This document shows, in pieces, positions 7,453-11,538 of a stretch of 11,538 nucleotides of DNA; position 1 is the stretch's first letter; each line of letters opens with the position of its first letter. The stretch comes from Candidatus Aenigmatarchaeota archaeon (GTDB lineage Archaea > Aenigmatarchaeota > Aenigmatarchaeia > QMZS01). The notes under the pieces were generated by a model. The model was not told the DNA's origin and made no database searches. It saw nothing but the letters and a program-made list of their open reading frames with translations. The position numbers and the translations under genes are program-made. The stretch is taken from assembly GCA_003663295.1 (NCBI GenBank), contig QMZS01000022.1:1-11538 (forward strand), in the 5' to 3' direction.

Positions 7453-9831
7453 ATGGCAGAAGCTGAAGGAAATGTAATGACTAATGAGGAATTTAGTGAT
7501 ATTGAAAAAAAAGAGAATGATGTAAAAAAGAAGAGATTTAGTTTTTTTAAAAAGAAAGAAGTAGTTTCTTTTGTTCCAAAACCCCAGAATGTTGAAGGTC
7601 CTTTGCAAGAGGCAATATTAAAACTTGAGAGACTTGGCGGTCGCGTGGAAATACTTGAGAATTCAAGACCGGAGACAAATGAAAAAATAAGCAGCGTAAT
7701 TGAGAAAATAGGAGAGTTAAGGTCATCTTTAATAGAAAGAGATAGGAGTTATAATAAACTGGAAAGGAATTTTGATAAAATTTCCGAAGTTGCAAAAGAA
7801 CTGGAGCTTGATGATATTTTTAAGAATCTTGAAAAGAAAGATGTAAAAATTGAAAAAAATACCGCGGTTGTGGAATCCTTAAATGATAAAGTTTCAATGA
7901 TTTCAAAAAAGTTTGCATCAATATCTTCTTCTGTGGAACAGATAAAAGGTTTAAAAGATGTGGTGACAATTGCAGACGAATTAAACAAGAAGATAAATAT
8001 TGTTGAAGAATTGAAAACAAAAACAGAGAAGAATGCAGGGAAAGTGGATTCTTTATTTTATGAACTTAAGGAAACTTACAACAAGATGAGAACTTATCTT
8101 TCAAAAATAGAAGTTAATGAGGATTCAATCAAAGAGATGTTGAGAACTGTAGATAGGTTATCTCTTAAAGTTGAGGAATCTTCTTCAAAAGAAAACATGG
8201 AAAAATTAAAGAATGATTGTGAGGCGAAATTGTCTGAATTTAAATTTGATACAAACAGCAAAATAGGGGAACTTGCGGACATAATGAAAGAGGTTAATAG
8301 AAAAATCAGAGGTGGCACAAAAACGGATATTGAAGTGCTTGAAGAACTTATAAAAGGCAAGGTGTTGGATTTGCCGGAGTTAAAAGAGGATTTGCCTAAA
8401 ATTGTTAAATCTAATTTAATTGATAAACTTGCGGAATACAATCGTCAGCTATCTGATATTAATTCAAAGATAGATAAGAAAACCGAAGAAACCGTTAAGA
8501 AAAAGTTATCTGAGGTTACTGAAACTCTGGCAGAACTTGATGATTATAAAAAGGATTTAAAAGATGTTAAAGATAAAATATCTTTTGCGGAAAGGGAATA
8601 TTCAAATATATCAAATGAGTTAACAGATTTAAAATCAGCAACTTCAGAATTAAAAACTCTCAACTCCAAAACCAATGCAAAATTAAGTGAACTTGGGGGA
8701 ACTTTAAACACAGACCTGGATTCATTGAGGAAAAAATTTGAGGAGAATATAGCTAGTTTGCCTGAATTGGTTAAATCAAATTTAGATAATAAACTTTCGG
8801 AATATAATTCTAAATTATTGGAGTTTGATAAAAAGGTGAATGAATTTGAAGGTAATTCCGGAGGAAACTTTGAAGATTTTAAATCAAAATTAGATTCTAT
8901 AATCGAAAAACAATCAGAAGATAATAATCAAATAAATAAACTAAAATTAGCTAATTTAGGATTAACTAAAAAGATAGACGAAGATTTAACCAAAAAAACC
9001 GATATTTTGGTGAATCTTAATAAATTGAAGATAGATGATTTATTAATTCCTTTGGGTAACAGAGTAAGCGCTCTTGAAAATATGCCCGGTAATGCATTAA
9101 ATAGTAAATTTTCAGAATTATCCGATAAAATAGCTGCATTGGATAATCTTGAAGGTATGGTGGATTTCAAGGTAATTGATAATCTAAATACAATTAGTTT
9201 GGAATTAAATACAAAGGTAGACAACAATATTTCAGATTTACATGATTTAAAAAATTCATATAAGAATCAATTAGAAGAAATTACAAATAAAATAAATAAT
9301 CTTTATGCATACAAAGATCAAAAAGATAAAGAATTAACCGCAAGAGTGGATTTATTAAAAACTGAATTTAAAGAATATCTTGATAAAAAACTGGAAAGAG
9401 ATACTGAACGGAAACAAAAAGAAGTTTATGAAAAAGTAAATTTGGACAAGGAATACATCGAGAAAAAGTTTTTGGATTTTGAAGTTGCGCTTGTTAATTT
9501 GTCAAAATCAATGGATGATAAAATTGAAGATAAATTGGAGTCAAGCGGAAGTGAACCCGCAGAAATAAAATCCGATTATAGAAGGGAAAAATCCCATTTA
9601 TCAATTAATAAACTTAATATAACCAAACCAGCGCAGGAAGAGGAACCAATAACCAAGGATGAAAAAATAAATAGATTAATTAATTATATAGATACTTTGA
9701 TAAGCTCGGGGAATTATGAAACTGCGAAGGAGTATTACATAAAACTTTTGTCTGAGTACGAGCGATATGAAGATGGCAATCCGCACATACTTGTGAAAAT
9801 AGCTCAGTTTCATGACAAACTGAAGAATTAA
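7453..9831 (+). CDS. Long cytoplasmic coiled-coil protein, likely partner of the upstream ATPase
   Basis: The product has 792 residues, is rich in Lys/Glu/Asp/Asn, and has no signal peptide or membrane helix. Residues 25-35 form a basic-aromatic cluster (KKKRFSFFKKK) that could touch the inner face of the membrane. From about residue 50 to 696 the sequence is nearly continuous heptad-like helix, interrupted near 284-292 (RGGTKTD) and 464-473 (EGNSGGNF). A polar linker (697-736) leads to a C-terminal TPR-like helical hairpin (737-792) with L-I-S-S-G-N-Y then A-K-E-Y-Y. Two copies of a short segment lie 122 residues apart. The ATG is only 2 nt after the upstream stop, so translation is probably coupled; a second ATG at 7477, preceded by GAAGG, is an alternative start. 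I do not recognise a named family. A scaffold, regulator or tether for the ATPase is inferred from gene order and shape. Long coiled coils attract false homology to SMC and myosin, and there are no ATPase motifs here. Confidence -1.
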   Translation: MAEAEGNVMTNEEFSDIEKKENDVKKKRFSFFKKKEVVSFVPKPQNVEGPLQEAILKLERLGGRVEILENSRPETNEKISSVIEKIGELRSSLIERDRSYNKLERNFDKISEVAKELELDDIFKNLEKKDVKIEKNTAVVESLNDKVSMISKKFASISSSVEQIKGLKDVVTIADELNKKINIVEELKTKTEKNAGKVDSLFYELKETYNKMRTYLSKIEVNEDSIKEMLRTVDRLSLKVEESSSKENMEKLKNDCEAKLSEFKFDTNSKIGELADIMKEVNRKIRGGTKTDIEVLEELIKGKVLDLPELKEDLPKIVKSNLIDKLAEYNRQLSDINSKIDKKTEETVKKKLSEVTETLAELDDYKKDLKDVKDKISFAEREYSNISNELTDLKSATSELKTLNSKTNAKLSELGGTLNTDLDSLRKKFEENIASLPELVKSNLDNKLSEYNSKLLEFDKKVNEFEGNSGGNFEDFKSKLDSIIEKQSEDNNQINKLKLANLGLTKKIDEDLTKKTDILVNLNKLKIDDLLIPLGNRVSALENMPGNALNSKFSELSDKIAALDNLEGMVDFKVIDNLNTISLELNTKVDNNISDLHDLKNSYKNQLEEITNKINNLYAYKDQKDKELTARVDLLKTEFKEYLDKKLERDTERKQKEVYEKVNLDKEYIEKKFLDFEVALVNLSKSMDDKIEDKLESSGSEPAEIKSDYRREKSHLSINKLNITKPAQEEEPITKDEKINRLINYIDTLISSGNYETAKEYYIKLLSEYERYEDGNPHILVKIAQFHDKLKN
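8392..8841 (+). repeat. Duplicated coiled-coil segment (copies at 8392-8475 and 8758-8841)
   Basis: Two stretches in the coiled-coil gene encode LPKIVKSNLIDKLAEYN and LPELVKSNLDNKLSEYN. Twelve of these 17 residues are identical, and most of the matching codons are also the same at the DNA level. The copies are 366 nt apart, exactly 122 codons, so the frame and roughly the heptad register are kept. This looks like an internal duplication rather than chance coiled-coil similarity, because P, N and Y positions are conserved as well as the heptad residues. Confidence -1.
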
Positions 9832-9875
9832 GATATTTAAGAAACGAATAAATCGCCTTTTGTTGCGGGAGTTGT

Positions 9876-9883
9876 TTTATATA
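9876..9883 (+). promoter_or_regulatory. Possible archaeal TATA box for the transposase remnant
   Basis: TTTATATA sits about 70-80 nt upstream of the transposase start codons in the gap after the coiled-coil gene. A start of transcription about 25 nt downstream, near 9905, would give a short leader. The T-tracts just before it (9858-9861, 9875-9878) could instead, or also, serve as an oligo-T terminator for the upstream transcript; the two readings cannot be separated by eye in such AT-rich DNA. The rest of the 9832-9949 gap shows nothing else I can support. Confidence -1.
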
Positions 9884-9938
9884 CAGAAAAAAATAATAGT
9901 TATGGCAATCTCAAAATTATATTCATTAAATTTAAATC

Positions 9939-9948
9939 GGGGGGCGAT
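9939..9948 (+). promoter_or_regulatory. Shine-Dalgarno-like site of the transposase remnant
   Basis: GGGGGGCGAT is a two-transition variant of the ideal archaeal GGAGGTGAT. It lies 1 nt before the ATG at 9950 and 7 nt before the ATG at 9956. The spacing favours 9956 as the original start, which also matches the usual M-x-x-x-x-[IV]-T beginning of IS630-family transposases. Confidence -1.
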
Positions 9949-9949
9949 A

Positions 9950-10540
9950 ATGCATATGGAAAGAATAAAAATTACAAACAAGGAAGTGAAGTATCTCAAC
10001 AATTTTACAAGAAAAGGTTAAAGAAAAGTAAGGGGACTAACCAGAGCCCGTATCTTGCTTTTAACTAATATAGGAAAAACGGAAATGTCATTAAAGACTT
10101 ATTGGGAATCAGTAGAGTAACTTTCTCCAAGGTCAAGAGAAGATACCGGGATAGCATTAGACTCATTTTTAAAAAAACAAAACAAAACCCCAGCTGAGAA
10201 TTATGTGGTGCATCAGGGAAATTGATGCCGAATACAGAAAGCGAATGTAGGGGGTTCTTGATTTGTATGAAGAACCATACAACCCGAAAAAGCCGCTCAT
10301 CTGTCTTGATGAAAAACCAAAACAACTTCTTGGAGATAAGAGAATGCCAATTCCAATGAAGCCCGGAATCCCTGAAAAATATGGTTATGAATATATCAGG
10401 AACGGGACAGCGAATATATTCGTGGCAGTTGAATTTAAGGCGGGAAAAAGAGTAACTCAAGTTATTAAACAAAGAACAAGAATTAATTATGAAGATTGAT
10501 TGGAGATTTACGAAGGAAAAAGCTGATAAATTTCTATGTG
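9950..10540 (+). pseudogene. IS630-family transposase, degraded
   Basis: Pieces of an IS630-family DDE transposase appear in order across all three frames. The N-terminus MERIKITNKEVKYLNNF is cut by a TAA at 10019-10021, followed by LTRARILLLTNIGK in the same frame. A shift near 10078 gives the HTH part GNVIKDLLGISRVTFSKVKRRYRD, read as one run from 10081. A junction then leads into SIRLIFKKTK, and another shift to MWCIREIDAEYRKRM, a TAG at 10248-10250, and LDLYEEPYNPKKPLICLDEKPKQ, which holds the first catalytic Asp (10308-10310). The frame runs through KYGYEYIRNGTANIFVAVE to a stop at 10497-10499; the C-terminal DWRFTKEKA follows in another frame. Family members are about 350 residues; fewer than 200 remain. 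The parts holding the second Asp (DN-x-x-TH) and the Glu (SWLN-x-x-E) are missing, so the enzyme is dead. Family assignment is confident from the remembered consensus; the exact deletion ends are approximate. Confidence -1.
9950..10540 (+). mobile_element. Remnant of an IS630-family insertion sequence, ends not located
   Basis: The transposase relic marks an old insertion between two convergent genes. IS630 elements carry terminal inverted repeats and duplicate a TA target, but I found no convincing inverted-repeat pair between 9832-9949 and 10540-10880, so the boundaries given are only those of the recognisable coding remains. The element seems to have lost its ends or accumulated too many changes. 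It does not interrupt either flanking gene. Confidence -1.
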
Positions 10541-10764
10541 TGGAATAATATCATCCATGATTTTTCTGGAATAGGGGCAAGATGGTTTAGATTTAGAGAT
10601 ATGGTGGTGCGAATATTTATCTCTACAATAATGACACCAATTATAATAACCTAATTGACATGCCAGAACTAAGGGCATTCATAGCAAGATGGAAAACAGA
10701 CTCTAAGGATGCGAATAAAACAGAAGTAGAAGAAGCAAGAGGGGTTTGGTGGAGGAGATATTAG
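10520..10764 (+). pseudogene. Unidentified broken coding fragment after the transposase relic
   Basis: Two overlapping open stretches look protein-like. One (about 10520-10651) reads FYVWNNIIHDFSGIGARWF. The other (about 10600-10761, stop TAG 10762-10764) reads YGGANIYLYNNDTNYNN and continues with LIDMPELRAFIARWKTD. A frameshift near 10600 could join them into one former protein of unknown kind. Neither has a good start, and I do not recognise the family. The start of the first stretch overlaps what may be the frame-shifted end of the transposase. It may be part of a second mobile element or of a chromosomal gene broken by the insertion; a chance reading frame is also possible. Confidence -1.
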
Positions 10765-10794
10765 TTAAATATTTGGTTTTTTAACTGTTAATTT

Positions 10795-10850
10795 TATGAA
10801 AAATCAAGAACTGATAAAGAGTTGGTTTGGGATTTAATGGATTTTTCATA
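10795..10850. repeat. 11-bp perfect inverted repeat with 34-nt spacer
   Basis: TATGAAAAATC (10795-10805) is matched by GATTTTTCATA (10840-10850). A second overlapping pairing, GGGATT with AATCCC near 10855-10860, is also possible. The site lies just beyond the 3' end of the minus-strand gene and might act in its 3' end or be a relic of a mobile element. In AT-rich DNA an arm of this length can arise by chance. The rest of 10765-10882 holds no gene I can support. Confidence -1.
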
Positions 10851-10882
10851 GTTGAATCCCGAATTTATTATCAACCAAAATT

Positions 10883-11538
10883 TTATAATTTTGATTTTAA
10901 TTCATTTAATTTTTCTTCAAGAGATTTTTTCTTGTATAATTTCTTGTATGCCAGACCTATAATTATGAGAGCTAATATGAGAAATATTATCCAAGGTATC
11001 TCCCGGTATTCTTCACCGGAGATAGAAATATCCAATTCTTCAATTAAAATTTGTTGGAAGTCTGATTTGTAATATGCTGATAAAGTATAATCTCCTTTGA
11101 GATATTTATTAATAGGAAGTTCAATGTTTATTTTGTCATTTGTTTTATCAAGATGGATTAAGTCAGAGTAAATTGTATTGGGGGTATTGTCCGGACCTGT
11201 GACCTCCAGTTCAATATAACCTTTTTTATCTGCTTGCACAATAATAATTGTGAGGTTCATATTTTTTTCATTAGTGTATTCTGATTTATCAAGATAGATT
11301 TTAAGAACCGGGGGTTTTTCTTCATAGTAAATTTCTATTGTTTTTTCTTCAGATGAATTTATTTTAGGTATTTCTATTTCTGTCTGACCGTCAATATAAG
11401 AATAATTAAAGTTACATTTCAGTATATTCTGAATTGGCAGTTTGAGATAAATTTCCTGAAAATCATAATTGCCTAAATTTTTTATATGGATTTTTAGATT
11501 TAGTTTTACTGAATTATTTGTTATTTCCAGAATATTTA
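10883..11538 (-). CDS. C-terminal part of a membrane-anchored surface protein (5'-partial)
   Basis: The minus-strand frame is open from the right edge of the window to the TAA at 10883-10885. The Met at 11258-11260 is internal and should not be taken as the start. The 217 visible residues hold two beta-rich stalk modules, one around LKINSS-type strand sequence before K-P-P-V-L-K-I-Y and one after it, similar to the NEW3/CARDB style of archaeal surface proteins. An E-I-P-W motif leads into one hydrophobic helix (about nt 10946-10996) and then a 20-residue basic tail, KKLYKKKSLEEKLNELKSKL. Its leucines are spaced 4-3-4, as in a short coiled coil. Topology is N-outside. It has no ATPase domain, unlike the plus-strand giant, but the same stalk/PW/helix/basic order. 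Function is unknown; an adhesin or S-layer-associated protein is the likely class. Confidence -1.
   Translation of the reverse strand, partial: NILEITNNSVKLNLKIHIKNLGNYDFQEIYLKLPIQNILKCNFNYSYIDGQTEIEIPKINSSEEKTIEIYYEEKPPVLKIYLDKSEYTNEKNMNLTIIIVQADKKGYIELEVTGPDNTPNTIYSDLIHLDKTNDKINIELPINKYLKGDYTLSAYYKSDFQQILIEELDISISGEEYREIPWIIFLILALIIIGLAYKKLYKKKSLEEKLNELKSKL

Noticed and set aside
7453..9831. SMC/Rad50-type ATPase identity for the coiled-coil protein
   Set aside because: There is no Walker A, Walker B or signature motif at either end; resemblance would be due to coiled-coil composition only.
10065..10472. A 135-residue minus-strand gene
   Set aside because: It is antisense to the transposase relic and has no recognisable protein features.
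10263..10499. A separate 78-residue gene
   Set aside because: It is the best-preserved piece of the IS630 transposase. Homologous sequence continues upstream across a TAG and downstream in another frame.
9832..10880. Terminal inverted repeats of the IS630 element
   Set aside because: No pair of matching ends flanking the transposase remains could be found by eye; the 10795-10850 inverted repeat lies on one side only.
9832..10882. tRNA, CRISPR array or origin in the relic zone
   Set aside because: No cloverleaf, no regularly spaced repeats and no clustered origin-like motifs were seen.
10827..11072. An 81-residue plus-strand gene
   Set aside because: It is antisense to the membrane helix and tail of the minus-strand surface protein; its Phe/Tyr/Asn-rich composition fits a shadow frame.

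Overview
The window is AT-rich and looks archaeal. The clues are a giant surface protein crowded with N-X-S/T glycosylation sequons and Ig-like stalk modules, a HerA/FtsK-superfamily ATPase, a TATA-like box upstream of a transposase remnant, and a C-G-D-G-x-C...C-P-x-D-C cysteine module. This style is typical of DPANN lineages (Woesearchaeota/Pacearchaeota-like). The phylum is an inference; there is no rRNA or other marker gene to settle it.

Layout. (1) Nt 2-7450, plus strand: a giant gene that enters from the left edge, with 2482 residues visible. It encodes a type I membrane protein: about 2090 residues of extracellular modules, one transmembrane helix, then a cytoplasmic HerA/DUF87-type P-loop ATPase with intact Walker A and B motifs. 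(2) Nt 7453-9831, plus strand: it starts 2 nt after the stop of gene 1 and encodes a 792-residue cytoplasmic coiled-coil protein with a basic-aromatic patch near the N-terminus and a TPR-like helical hairpin at the C-terminus. (3) Nt 9832-10882: a relic zone holding a decayed IS630-family transposase (nonsense codons, frameshifts, two internal deletions), an unidentified broken coding fragment and a small inverted repeat. (4) Nt 10883-11538, minus strand: the C-terminal end of a second surface protein (stalk, one membrane helix, short charged tail), convergent with genes 1 and 2.

How the genes may work together. Genes 1 and 2 are almost certainly one transcript, and their C-termini end in similar helical hairpins. 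The simplest reading is a membrane machine in which a probably hexameric motor directly beneath the membrane is covalently tied to a very large glycosylated ectodomain, with the coiled-coil protein as its cytoplasmic partner. Relatives of the ATPase move DNA or protein (HerA-NurA, VirB4/VirD4, FtsK, the archaeal DNA importer CedB). A role in cell-cell contact plus macromolecule transfer is therefore reasonable, but it is not shown by the sequence. This receptor-motor fusion with its coiled-coil partner is the most interesting content of the window.
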